Shown piece after piece: positions 1 to 11,512 of a stretch of DNA of 64,000 bases. The stretch is taken from positions 242,532 through 306,531 of the forward strand of contig JAQFVV010006837.1 in the NCBI GenBank assembly GCA_028023455.1. Direction: 5' to 3'. Each line of letters starts with the position of its first letter. Position 1 is the stretch's first letter. Under the pieces are notes generated by a model that was given only the letters and a program-made list of their open reading frames with translations, did no database searches and had not been told where the DNA came from. This DNA comes from Epiperipatus broadwayi. Taxonomy: Eukaryota > Onychophora > Udeonychophora > Euonychophora > Peripatidae. Made by a program: the position numbers and the translations under genes.

Positions 1-719
1 TATTTGAGCGTGAGTTGATCAAGCTGTATCAAAAGAAAAAAGAAAGTTGTATTTCTATTCTAAAAACACAGCTATTTTTCCTGATCAACTTCAGCCTATT
101 AATTGTTACGAATTGTGTTATTGACAAAATCAACTTTTAATTTTATTTACTATGGGTGCCAGAATTCCTAAGAATCCGCTGAAATATGTCGCCAGCACCT
201 CTCGCAAGTTGTAAAACAAAAAAAAATAAAAAGATTTTTATTATATTTTTTTTTTTAAGGGGCGGTAATTCTACCGTAATGAGAATTAATGATTTTTACG
301 ATTATTAGTCCTGGGCGTATTGAAACATATTGGCAAAGGTAACTTACGTTTAAATCTTATTACACTAAAAATAAATTTAATAATAAAAAATAATAACTAT
401 TATTAATAACGCACAAATGAGAATTGATATTAGAAATATTTTTAATTTTGACAAACTAAAATACTTCATGTTAAGTAGCTAATTAATACCTTGGATAGAA
501 CACATTTAATTCAGGTGGGAAATATCCAGAAAATATAAATATCAGTTAAAATAAACAAAAAGTTCTTGGTTAAATAAGAGTCTCTCATATAGAAAAATTA
601 AAGTCACTATTGGGATTCTTTTATACGTATATTTTTACGAGTAGTTTTAAATAGTTAACTTTGTCACAATCAGGATAATTATTCTTACCGGTAAGTTTCA
701 TGAATTCAGTAGTAGATAA
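1..719. other. AT-rich non-coding sequence
   Basis: No reading frame of note, RNA gene or repeat with a recognisable partner was found. Short homopolymer A/T runs only. Confidence 0.6.
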
Positions 720-1065
720 CTATGCATAGTTTTTTGGTTATAATGATCTCGGCCTTTTGGTTATTGCTTGATCTTGTGGTCCATTTCCCCAGTCGGTCAC
801 GAAGGCTTTTCCTGGTGTACATCATTAGGTCCGATGTCTTCAGGAGCTCCAGTTCACTGCGACATGCCGAATTCCTTCAGCGAAGAGCGATCTTGGATCT
901 ATTAATGTTATCCAAGACCAACTAGAGAAACAAAACGAACAAGACGTTCCTTCAACCGGATCCCTCCTTTTTATATCCAGTTTTCAGGACTTCTGCGCAT
1001 GCTAGTACCATGCCTTTTTAATCTTATCCAGTCTTTATAAATTTTATGTAATAAAGTCTTTATTT
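720..1065 (+). other. GC-richer island, unidentified
   Basis: This stretch is clearly richer in G and C than its flanks and ends near an AATAAA (about 1050). It holds a 67-codon open frame (722-925) with no recognisable domain. At 746-760 it contains TCTCGGCCTTTTGG, identical to part of the 5' region of U2 snRNA. The following bases diverge and no branch-site recognition sequence or Sm site follows, so I do not call a U2 gene. It could be the 3' part of an old element, a U2-derived fragment or an untranslated exon. Confidence 0.3.
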
Positions 1066-1386
1066 TCTTCAAGTTTTCGGCCATCTTTAATTAATTTGAG
1101 TATTTCTACTTTCAGCTTATCTTTTTTTACTTGCTTTTGGAATTCTTTTGTTCTCTCCAATTACTGTTATTACTAATCACATAAAAAAAAAATAAGAAGA
1201 ATAATTCAACCCTCATTGTACGTTTTTTTTTTTTAAAAAAAAAAATTACTCAACAAAATTTTAAATCCACTTTTATCTTTTAGTTTTTTTTTTTACCTAA
1301 TGCCAATATATTTGCAACGTATATAAATAAACGTTACAATATATATATATATATTAATCAATGTCTGTATTCCAGTTATAATAAAA

Positions 1387-1806
1387 TATATATAATTATT
1401 CAAAACAATACAATAATTAATACAGTAAAAATATTTTAAAAAACAAATATATACCACAATTTAATAGAAGTACTTTCAACTACCTATGTAGTCGTTGCCA
1501 ACTAGATTCAAATTGTATTAAAAAAAAACCGTTACAAATGTAAACAAAAAATAATACTCATACATCAATTTCCCCACAATTCATTAATTTTTATATTGGC
1601 AGCCTGCCTATTTATCAAATGTTGCTTTTCACTTTTTATTAATATAGCTTCTTTAATTTTGCATTTATTATTATTTTTTTCAATACACAAAATCTTAACT
1701 TTATTAAAATCAAAATCAAAACCATATTGTGGTATATATTTCTTTTTTTTTTAAAATATTTTTACTGTATTAATTATTGTATTGTTTTGAATAATTATAT
1801 ATATAT
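1387..1806. repeat. Fold-back repeat, arms of about 75-80 bp
   Basis: The left arm (1387-1460) is the reverse complement of the right arm (1726-1806) apart from a small T/A-run indel. Shared core words are GAATAATTATATATA and ACTGTATTAATTATTGTATTG. The 265-bp spacer has no coding signal. This is the layout of a MITE or fold-back element. No clear target duplication was seen. Confidence 0.75.
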
Positions 1807-1911
1807 ACCAACTATAACATTTTATTATCATATTCCCAGCTTTAATGTTTTATCAGACTAAAGATCTGACTTTCTAAAATAACTCCAATTTTAATTTACA
1901 TATATTACATG

Positions 1912-1916
<5 letters not shown>

Positions 1917-1951
<35 letters not shown>

Positions 1952-1963
1952 ATATATATATAT
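1917..1963. repeat. (TA)n microsatellite
   Basis: Two adjacent TA runs separated by ATTTTA. Confidence 0.9.
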
Positions 1964-1989
1964 GATACTGAAACCACAATTTTAAAAAT

Positions 1990-3359
1990 ACATGTGTTAA
2001 ATTGGGAATATGAACAGATGAAGAATAACAGATTTCCTAAAAATATTTATTTTATGATGATTCTGAGCATAGTTTTTATGAGAAAACAGATTTCATTTAT
2101 ATGAGATTAAAGTTGCCTTTATAGCTGAGGAAAAATACATAAAGAGATAAATCGACTTTCAGAAGGAGAAAAAATTGCTACTTGAGATATTAAAAAGCAT
2201 TCACAAGAAGTCAAGTATATATAATAAAGAATTGTGTTTGTTATTCACAGATTGGCTTGTAACAGTCATCCAAATCTCTCATTTAATTTTTGGTTTTATT
2301 TTCTTCTTTTTTTAGACATTACAAAAAGTGGTAGCAAATAAAAATATGTGTGTGTGTTGAATTAAATATTTTAAATAAAAAATAGAAATAAAGGAATTAT
2401 ATCCATGTAAACAGAAATGTTTTAGCTTTTGATGCAGCCAAAAACACAATTATTAATTGAATATCTTAAGGTCTAACAATTTTTCTCCATTAACCTATAC
2501 AATAGCAGTTTTGTTCTTTTTTTTTTTTAGTGAAATAGGGGGGGGGGGGTTAAGAAAAACTTTTTAATTACATCCAGAGCAAGTTTCAAGTATCTGGAAA
2601 ACTTTTCCTCTCTCACTAAATCTTTATTTTTGAATGCTTATTTTTTTTTTTACAATGTGACAATATTTTTTGTCATAGTTAGAGCTCAATTTTTTATTTT
2701 CTGCACCATCATTAATGCCAAATTGGATTTAAAACTATCATTTTTTTCTCTTTTTTAACTTTTTTTCTTGCTCAGCTTCTTAGAGTAATTTTTATCTTTG
2801 AATCCAAACTCCACATTTTGTTATATTATAAGTGAAATTAAGAAGTTATTTAAGTTATTTTCTAGTTAAACGTAAGAGCTATAGTACTTTAACACTAATA
2901 CAAATATTGACAAATTATTTATATTATTTCAAACGCCATCCATATATTTTTCATTTATATGCTTCCCCATTTCAACTACTGTGAAAATAAACATGATTCT
3001 AAAAGCTTTACTCTCAAACCAATCTTCAAACTGATTTTAATAATACAACAGTTTGATTTGCATCAGTGAATTCCCTTTCATTTACAGATTATATACATAT
3101 GTAACCAATCAATTTCTGATTTGAAAGCCTATTCCTCACTTCTAAAACAACTCATATTTTATATTTCAGTTCACTGTATATCTCTTTATATATTCCACAA
3201 AGTAATAAAATACCTTAACGACTTAAAATATTTATATATTATTTTATTGCCTGATGTAGCTTTAAACACGAAATTAAAAAAAAAAAAAGTTGTAAGATAG
3301 CGCAAAATCATGATAAACTATCATCATGAAAAATATTATTTTTAACATACATGGTTTTC
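1990..3359. other. AT-rich non-coding sequence
   Basis: No gene or paired repeat seen. It includes an isolated run of 12 G (2538-2549) next to a T run, unusual in this base composition. Confidence 0.55.
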
Positions 3360-5314
3360 AATAAAGTAATCTGTAATATTTTAAACAGCATTAAACTGTT
3401 GCACATGCGCTTTGGATTTTAACTATAAAATGACTGAATACAAACACTTCAAACACATGATAAAGTCTTTGGAAAAGATAGAATGGCCATCTATCTTTTT
3501 GAACCCAAACGCTTTTGTATGGGCGAATCTTAAGTGTTTAAAAGTGAAAGTGTGAAGATCTTAAATAATCACTTTAAATTACTTTTACATGCTTGAATCA
3601 ATGATGCTGGTGAAATTTATTAGAATTTACGATACGTCATTCTTATTTGAAATTAAATGTATGTAAATAAGTATATTATTTTATATAGCGCAATGTTTTT
3701 TACAAGCTGTAATATTTTAAACAGTATTAAACTGTTGCACATGTGCTTTGGATTTTAACTATAAAATGAATGAATACAAACACTTCAAACACATGATAAA
3801 GTCTTTGGAAAAGATAGAATAGCCATCTATCTTTTCGAACCCAAACGCTTTTGTATGGGTGAATCTTAAGTGTTTGAAAATGAAAGCGTGAAGATATTAA
3901 ATAATCACTTTAAATTACTTTTACATGCTTGAATGAATGACACTGGTAAAATTTATTAGAATTTATGATACGTCATTGTTATTTGAAATTAAATGTATTT
4001 AAATAAATCAATTATTTTATATAGCGCGATGTTTTTTACAAACTGTAATATTTTAAATAGCACTAAACTGTTGCACATGCGCTTTGGATTTTAACTATAA
4101 AATGAATGAATACAAATGCTTAAAACACATGATAAAGTCTTTGCAAAAGATAGAATGTCCACCTATCTTTTCGAACCCAAATGCTTTTGTATGGGCGAAT
4201 ATTAAGTGTTTGAAAGTGAAAGCGGGAAGATATTAAATAATCACTTTAAATTACTTTTACATGCTTGAATGAATGATGCTGGTGAAATTTGTTAGAATTT
4301 ATGATACATCATTCTTATTTGAAATTAAGTGTATGTAAATAAATCAATTATTTTATATAGCGCAATGTTTTTTACAAACTGTAATATTTTAAACAGCATT
4401 AAACTGTTGCACATGCGCTTTGGATTTTAACTATAAAATGAATGAATACAAACACTTCAAACACATGGTAAAGTCTTTGGAAAAGATAGAATGGCCATCT
4501 ATCTTTTCGAACCCAAACGCTTTTGTATGGGCGAATCTTAAGCGCATGTGCAGAAACTTAATGCTGTTTAAAATATTAACAGTTTGTAAAAAACATCGCG
4601 CTATATAAAATAATTGACTTATTTTCATACATTTAATTTCAAATAAGAATGACATATCATAAATTCTAATAAATTTCACCAGTGTCATTCATTCAAGTGC
4701 GTAAAAGTAATTTAAAGTGATTATTTAATATCTTCATGCTTTCACTTTGAAACACTTAAGATTTGCCCATACAAAAGCGTTTGGGTTCGAAAAGATAGAT
4801 GGCCATTCTATCTTTTCCAAAGACTTTATCATGTGTTTGAAGTGTTTGTATTCATTCATTTTATAGTTAAAATCCAAAGTGCATGAACAACAGTTTAATG
4901 CTGTTTAAAATATTACAGTTTGTGAAAAACATCACGCTATATAAAATACTTGACTTATTTACATACATTTAATTTCAAATAAGAATGACGTATCATAAAT
5001 TCTAACAAATTTCACCAGCGTCATTCATTCAAGCATGTAAAAGTAATTTAAAGTGATTATTTAATATCTTCATGCTTTCACTTTCAAACACTTAAGATTC
5101 ACCCATACAAAAGCGTTTGGGTTCGAAAAGATAGATGGCCATTCTATCTTTTCCAAAGACTTTACCATGTGTTTGAAGTGTTTGTATTCATTCATTTTAT
5201 AGTTAAAATCCAAAGCGCATGTGCAACAGTTTAATGCTGTTTAAAATATTACAGTTTGTAAAAAATATCGCACTATATAAAATAATTGACTTATTTAAAT
5301 AAAGTAATCTGTAA
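3360..5314. repeat. Compound array of a 336-bp unit with a mid-array orientation switch
   Basis: Units start at the word TATTTTAAACAGC at 3377, 3713, 4049 and 4385, an exact 336-bp spacing. At about 4542 the fourth unit is cut and the array continues in the opposite orientation. The reverse-complement word ends at 4575, 4912 and 5248 (spacings 337 and 336), and a partial unit reaches about 5297. Each unit contains a near-palindrome around AAAAGATAGA...CTATCTTTT and the words GCACATGCGCTTTGG and ATATAGCGC. The whole array is bracketed by the 17-bp direct repeat AATAAAGTAATCTGTAA (3360-3376 and 5298-5314), a possible target-site duplication. Short open frames inside (for example 4420-4608 and its antisense) are by-products of the repeat. 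Related single copies lie at 20.5, 25.0 and 44.4 kb, so the unit is mobile rather than a purely local satellite. Confidence 0.9.
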
Positions 5315-5868
5315 GTATGTGTGTGTATAACATATTATTGCGATGTGTGTGTATATATATATATATATATAGGAGAATAATATAAAATAATTTTAATAAT
5401 AGTATAATGTTTAAAATATGACAGATAATTTAAAAAAATGATAAGTATTCAAATTTTTTACTGTTGAGAATTGTTACAAAAATCACCGAATGTACATACG
5501 AATTTTATACTTATTATAGTTAATATTTATTATTAATACTTGTATACTATTGTAATTATTAGGAAACAAATGTATATAAAAATTTAAAATTGTTATTTAG
5601 TCATTAAATATTGAAGTAATGAAACTTTATTATTAACTCTCCATAGGTCACGATAAATAAAAAAAATGCTATGAAAATTGTGTGCATTATTAGTATGTGC
5701 TCACATGTGAAAATAAATTAAAAACACTGCAAATTTGCCTTTATTATATTTATATAATAAAATATATGATTTTGATTTGCTTTTAATTACAAACTAGAAA
5801 TTGTTAAACAAAAAAATATGAAATCATAAACATATAATGTCAGCATAGATTACATATATCCATGAGGT
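5315..5868. other. AT-rich non-coding sequence with (TA)n
   Basis: Contains a TA run at about 5349-5371; nothing else recognised. Confidence 0.6.
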
Positions 5869-6660
5869 ATGTTTATTTGCAGAGGCAAAACTCTCCTTAC
5901 AGTAGCGCCACTCAGTGCAAACCAGAGTAATCAATGGTTTCAGGAAGGTTTGTGCATAAAATCCGTATCTAGTGCCTACTCATCCAATATCCCCAGACTA
6001 ATTTCTAGCTTGTGGCTTCCATCATTGAGGAGCCTTGGATCTGAGAGCACTGCACCTATATCTTAGGATCTAATGCAACCCTCCAGCAGCCACCTTTTGC
6101 TTTTTTGGCTAATTATAACGCTTTGAGGAAATGAAAACACAATAATATTTTCAAGCAAAGCTCATCAGCTTGTATAGTTGTATAAACTCAGTTCAGCGTC
6201 CATACTTTTTGATGTATTTGGTTCTTTAATAACCATAGTCACCATAAATGAACAGGATTGGTATTAAACCATCAAACATCACATGAATCACCATTCTTTA
6301 GGCTTACACAATCTGTTTTTCATAGAGGCAAAACTCTCCATACAGTAGTTATCTAAAAAAGTAAAAGTAAATGGTGGCTGCTGGAAAGTTGCATTAGATC
6401 CTAAGATCTAGGTGCAATGCTCTCAGATCCACGCTTCCTCACTGATGAAATCCACAAGCTAGAAACTAGTCTGGAGATATTGGTTGAGTAGGCACTAGAT
6501 AGGGACTTTATGCACAAAATTTCCTGTATACATTGATTACTCTGGTTTGCACTGAGTAGTGCTACTGTATGGAGAGTTTTGCCTCTGGGAAAAACAGATT
6601 GCGTAAGTCTAAAGAATGGTGATCATGTGATGTTTGATGCTTAGCTGCATTTATTATTAG
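5869..6660. repeat. Inverted and partial copies of dispersed family R2 (AGAGGCAAAACTCTCC family)
   Basis: A plus-oriented copy (about 5880-6095) and a minus-oriented copy (about 6366-6650) are reverse complements over more than 200 bp. Shared words include AGAGGCAAAACTCTCC, CACTCAGTGCAAACCAGAGTA and GCATTAGATCCTAAGAT. A short third piece (6262-6352) repeats the leading edge of the unit. The same family forms the array at 30.8-32.4 kb. The 65-codon open frame at 5869-6066 lies inside a copy and has no recognisable domain. No transposase or reverse transcriptase is visible, so the family is non-autonomous or unclassified. Confidence 0.85.
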
Positions 6661-8450
6661 TATGCTATGAAATCAGAAAAAAACCCTGAAAATTTGCAGT
6701 TATTATATTTATATAATAATATATATATATTTTTTACTTATGTTCATTTGCAATCTTAAAATTATTAAATAAAGAAATATAGAGATCATGCATGGTCCAA
6801 ACAAAAGTGCAGCAGAGATCCCATACCTCTGAGAAATCTTATTTATTCCTATTATGTGCTCAAATGTGGGGGAAAAAAATTAAAATCACTGCAAATTTTC
6901 CTTTATTATATTTAATAAAAAAATATCATAAATATATAGGTAATTACCAATCATATGTAAATCACATTATTTTAGCTAATGCTTAAAATTATTTAAGAGA
7001 ATAATAACAATTGCTGTTAAACGATTCAGATAATAAAAGATAATCCATTTATTATCTGGGGCTACAATTTTAAATAGAACATAAATGACAGCCATTGACT
7101 AAATCAAATTAAATTTTCTAGGCAGTTTTAATTAGTCTTAGTCAATTGTAGTTATTTGTAATCTATTTAAGATTTTAGATTTGATAGTAAGTGGATTATC
7201 TGAGTGTTTTCTGCATTGCCAACAGATTACTGACATTCTATTTGTTTACATTAATCATTTGCTGGTATGATGTGATTTTTATAATAAAATACAAGCTTTA
7301 TTATTTTTAGTTACAATCAAAAAATTATTTTCACAACTATATCAATATTGATTGATTCAGAGTTTACATGTCTTTCAGATACAATTTACAATTGAATATC
7401 ATATACCCTTAAAAAACCAAACTGATAATTTAAATGTTGTGGCTTACCATCAGTGGCATACAATTGTACAGCTAATCATAAGCTTGAACGTACACATCAC
7501 TATACAATATATAATATAGACAACAATATTTAAAAAAATATTTGTTTTTCTCAGATTTCTTGCAATATAATGTACTATTTAATTTGTATTTTTATTTTCA
7601 CTTTGCTGTATATGTAATTTATAAATACTGGATGAAAGAATGGCTCACTTCACAAGACATACTAATATAGGTGATATGCAAAATTAAAGGAAGCATGCTA
7701 TATAGCAAGCACATCAATCAATAGACGAGATGCATGTTTTTTTCTCTCACGAAAATGGTCTGTTTAATCACTTCACATTAATTTGTATATATTTGCATAT
7801 TACATTTGTATCGTTCTCTACACTTCAGTAGCTACGATTATGGAAATATAAAGCCTCCAGAAAGCGCTCAGCTCATTAAATTGCAGAAAATTATTTGTTT
7901 TTACTAACTTCATTATCTGTGCGCCAAGCACACACACATACATACAATATATATATATGCTAATACTAAGTTAATTTATATTATATAAATAAATGGGTCC
8001 AAATTTGGAGGATAAACTTGTGAAGGCTTTATAGTTTTTGCCTTTATTTATTTTATAAGATAATGAGAAATTATTATAGAGTCAAAAAATATTTCATCTT
8101 TATGAAGGAATATGGATATCACTTGGTTTATTTGTGTAATATTAGAAAAAGGTAAAAATTTCTAATTAAAATTTAATAACTACAGCACAATAATGCATTT
8201 TTATTGTAATTCATTTGTCTAAGTTTGTCAGTAGCTGTGTAGTTAAAAAAAAAGAATATTGCAATCAATTTATTAATCCGATATATCTTTCATATTTCGT
8301 TTTAAAAAAGATTTTAAAAAAATTATATATATATTCCACATAATCCTATCCATCAACCTTGTATATATTTAAAAACTATTAAAATTGCAATTTGAATAAG
8401 TTATGGTTTAGAAATAGAGATTTATAAAGTATGAAGATCAAAAACAAGTT
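6661..8450. other. AT-rich non-coding sequence
   Basis: No supported gene. Small TA runs occur around 6716 and 7950. Confidence 0.55.
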
Positions 8451-8457
8451 TATGCAT

Positions 8458-8484
8458 GGATATATATATATATATATATATATT
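8458..8484. repeat. (TA)n microsatellite
   Basis: Perfect TA run. A second one lies at 8693-8717. Confidence 0.9.
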
Positions 8485-8978
8485 GAAGCAGTCAATCTTA
8501 GCTTAAGATTCAGCTTCATAGTTCCATCTACTAACCTGTGTTTAAACTCTACATCTCATTCCGCTCCTTTTGTCGTGTATATATATTTTAGGTATATATC
8601 TGAGATGCACACCTAAACATTTATAAATTTGAACTTTCAATAACATTTTTTAAATTTATTATTAATTCTTTTTTTATTAAAGTATTGCTCAAATATATAT
8701 ATATATATATATATATAGGAGCAAAAACTTACTAACAATATTGATTTTTGAATATTTTATTATACGTCATTATTTAATCGTTTTCTTTCAAAGTATTTTT
8801 TTCCTATTAAACTATACTTTTCTTTTTAAATCCAAAATGGAAGATGCAGTTGTTAATTGTCTAAAAATAATTAAAGGTTTGAAAACACTATTGCTTTAAT
8901 TTGGGAAAGGTATTTTTAATTAAAGTTTTTACTTAAAATGGAATTAAGATTAAAGATACTTTTGTTATAAACACTTTG

Positions 8979-9011
8979 TCAAATCTATTTCTAATCTGGA
9001 AATAGATTTGA
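8979..9011. repeat. Short perfect hairpin
   Basis: TCAAATCTATTTC pairs perfectly with GAAATAGATTTGA across a 7-base loop (13-bp stem). No U-tract or gene context gives it a terminator role. It sits inside a weaker inverted repeat (about 8837-8880 with 9010-9050, sharing GAAGATGCA and TAAAAATAA). Confidence 0.6.
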
Positions 9012-9050
9012 ATTTATTTTTGGACATTATCTTACTGTTGCATCTTCAAA

Positions 9051-10090
9051 AACAATCGATAAAGAAAAAATATAAAATGGCTGTATTTTGAATCACAGGA
9101 ACAGATTAGATTAGCTACTCTAGTGAGAACTGATGGTTAACATCGCTGTGAAACTAAAAATGATGTAGTGTAAATCCACCACCATTCTCGGCCCTGTGCC
9201 ATTATATCATGCTGCCCAAGAATGAAGTAAAGGCCCAATGGAGAATTTTGGAATGCTAAATAAAAGCTTGCTGTTATTTAAGAACCAATTGCCATGCATG
9301 AGCAGACTTTAAAATATAGACTCTTAAAATTGTGCAAGGTAAATTATTTCAAACCGCCACCATTGAAACTAAATCTAGCTTGCCTAATTGATCTTGAATT
9401 CTTTTATCAAGATTTCACATGTATTATTTAACTTTGTTTTTTTTAAATATGTAAATATAATTTGCTCTTAAATAATTTCTATAAATTTAATCCTGTCTCA
9501 TATGCTCTAACTTTCCTTAACTTTGGTGCGGTCAGTTATTTATAGTTATTTATTACTTGATTTTATATATGTGCTTTTATTATTATTATGCCAATCTCTA
9601 ATAATCTGATGAGTTGAATTTTGTAAAATCTTTTCTTCTTTTTAAGTAAGCCTTCATGAATTAAATTTATTAACGTTCCCTTAAAATATAACGTATTGTT
9701 AATTAATACACTCGCCAGATTGTTTTATGAGTCAACATTTTATTTATGTTTTAATAAACAAAATATATTTGTTTAATTCTGGATTTTCTACCCAGGGTGA
9801 ATCCAGAACTTAAGCTAATTAATGCTTTGACATCTTTTAAAATGTTTTGTTTTTATTCAATTCTGAAAGAGTGACCCATTAATTATTTTCTATAACTGCC
9901 AGTCTTCTTTTATTTTCCATACTCTTAAAATTTCAAATTTTGTATTTAAATATTCCAGTTACTATAAAAATCACAACAGTGGGATTGAATTATTTTAAAT
10001 ATCAGAAAAGGAAAAGGGGGTAAATTTTAATATTTTACTATTTTAGTTATTAACCTTTCTGTTGATGGTTACGAGACCTTGTGTGGATGA
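9051..10090. other. Non-coding sequence
   Basis: A slightly GC-richer patch (9120-9420) contains no open frame or repeat partner that I could identify. Confidence 0.5.
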
Positions 10091-10091
10091 T

Positions 10092-10315
10092 TGACGTCAC
10101 TCTAATTCCGTTATTTTCAATGCTACGATAGACATTATAAACTCATTAGCTAGGTTTTTAAAAATTCTGTAAGATGCTGCCCTCTCTTGAATTATTTTAC
10201 AAGTAAAAAAAATCAATAAAACTGTCAGTAAAGCTAAACAAAGAAGAAAGCTTTACGATGATTGGCTCTCAGCCGTCAAAGACATTCTGATTGGCTATCA
10301 AGGACAAAGAAACCG
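10092..10315. promoter_or_regulatory. Possible promoter-like cluster: CRE word plus two inverted CCAAT words
   Basis: TGACGTCAC (10092-10100) matches the cAMP-response-element consensus. GATTGGCT occurs at about 10259 and 10289, each containing an inverted CCAAT box. Such clusters occur in animal promoters, but there is no adjacent exon or TATA box in a convincing position. Chance is a real alternative. Confidence 0.25.
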
Positions 10316-11138
10316 CCTAATCAAAGAAAATAAAGAAAAATGCTAAGATTTTCATTTCAAATATGATAAACAAATGTTTTAAACTATTATAATTTGTAAT
10401 TTTTGAGAAATTACAAATCATTTTCATAAAATATGGTAAAAAACAAAATTATTTTAGAAAAATATTGAAGATATTAGTAAAAATATTTAAGATTTTAGCA
10501 AAAAAAATATTTACTTTTCTGTAACGTAAAACTGGAAAAAAAAAATTTACATCAGCAACTCTTTTTAATTTGTTACTATGTTCGCTTTTAAATTTGCCAA
10601 AATTGAATATTTTATAAAAAATAGAAATTTATTTTTGAAAGAACTTTCATTCACTTTCATAACCTGACAAATTATTAATATACTTTTTATAAACGAATCT
10701 AAAATGAATATGATATTAAAGGTGAATATATTTTGACAATTGACTTTGTCTTCAGTTTGTGAGTTGGCCAATTAAAAGTTTTGATTTTTAACTTACTCGC
10801 CCAATAATATAATTAGCAGTCAAAAGGTTATGTAAATCTTAATGTTTCTTTTACTAGATAAAATCTTAACATATATTTTATTTAAAAATTTTTTTATATA
10901 TATAACTGCATAGCATATTATTTGTCTAAATTATGGTATTCAAACAAGGGTCATTTATTTTTAAAGCAGTAAATCATATTTCATGTTGTTAGTGACATTC
11001 ATTCGTACTGCGTTACTAACATTCAGCCTGATCTTTGTGTTTTTATAAATATGTGCTTCTTAATCTGGGGGTTGTGACAAGATTGAACCCATAGATTTCT
11101 CATTATGTCCTGTCCCATGGCGATTTATTCCGTATAAA
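10316..11138. other. AT-rich non-coding sequence with one short hairpin
   Basis: An 11-bp perfect hairpin (10392-10402 with 10408-10418, words ATTTGTAATTT and AAATTACAAAT) is the only structure seen. Confidence 0.55.
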
Positions 11139-11325
11139 ATGCCTCTGGCGGTGATCCCATAAGTTTGGCACACTCTATGCATATCTACTTTCTTCATATA
11201 AAAGGGCCTCTGGTGGTGATCTCTAAGTCTGGCACATGCTATGCCTATTCACTTTCTTTGTATCAAAGGTTTGCACATCGGCGATGATCACAGCATGTCT
11301 ATCCACTTCGTTTTTGTCCAGAAGC
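11139..11325. repeat. Degenerate tandem repeat of about 63 bp, three copies
   Basis: The phrase GCCTCTGG(C/T)GGTGATC followed by TGGCACA and ACTTTCTT recurs twice, and a more diverged third copy follows (CATCGGCGATGATCACAGCATG). Part of a longer GC-richer patch with no clear reading frame. Confidence 0.65.
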
Positions 11326-11440
11326 ATGACTTTTCCTCTTATTTTTAGGCTATTATGTCAGTACCGCAAACTTCTTCGTATTATTATTTCTTTTTGCTTC
11401 ATGGCCCAGTTTTAATGCTTTAATATTAAAAGTGCTTGTA

Positions 11441-11442
11441 AT

Positions 11443-11509
<67 letters not shown>
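11441..11509. repeat. (TA)n microsatellite interrupted by GGCA
   Basis: Two TA runs flank GGCA at about 11477, forming a near-perfect palindrome. Confidence 0.9.

Positions 11510-11512
<3 letters not shown>

Noticed and set aside
746-930. U2 snRNA gene
   Set aside because: Only 14 bases match; the branch-site recognition region and Sm site are missing.
3360-5314. CRISPR array or gene-family tandem
   Set aside because: Units are 336 bp with no short-repeat/spacer structure and no coding frame conserved between units.
9607-9614. Hammerhead-like word CTGATGAG
   Set aside because: No stem II and no CGAAAC partner follow, so the ribozyme core is absent.
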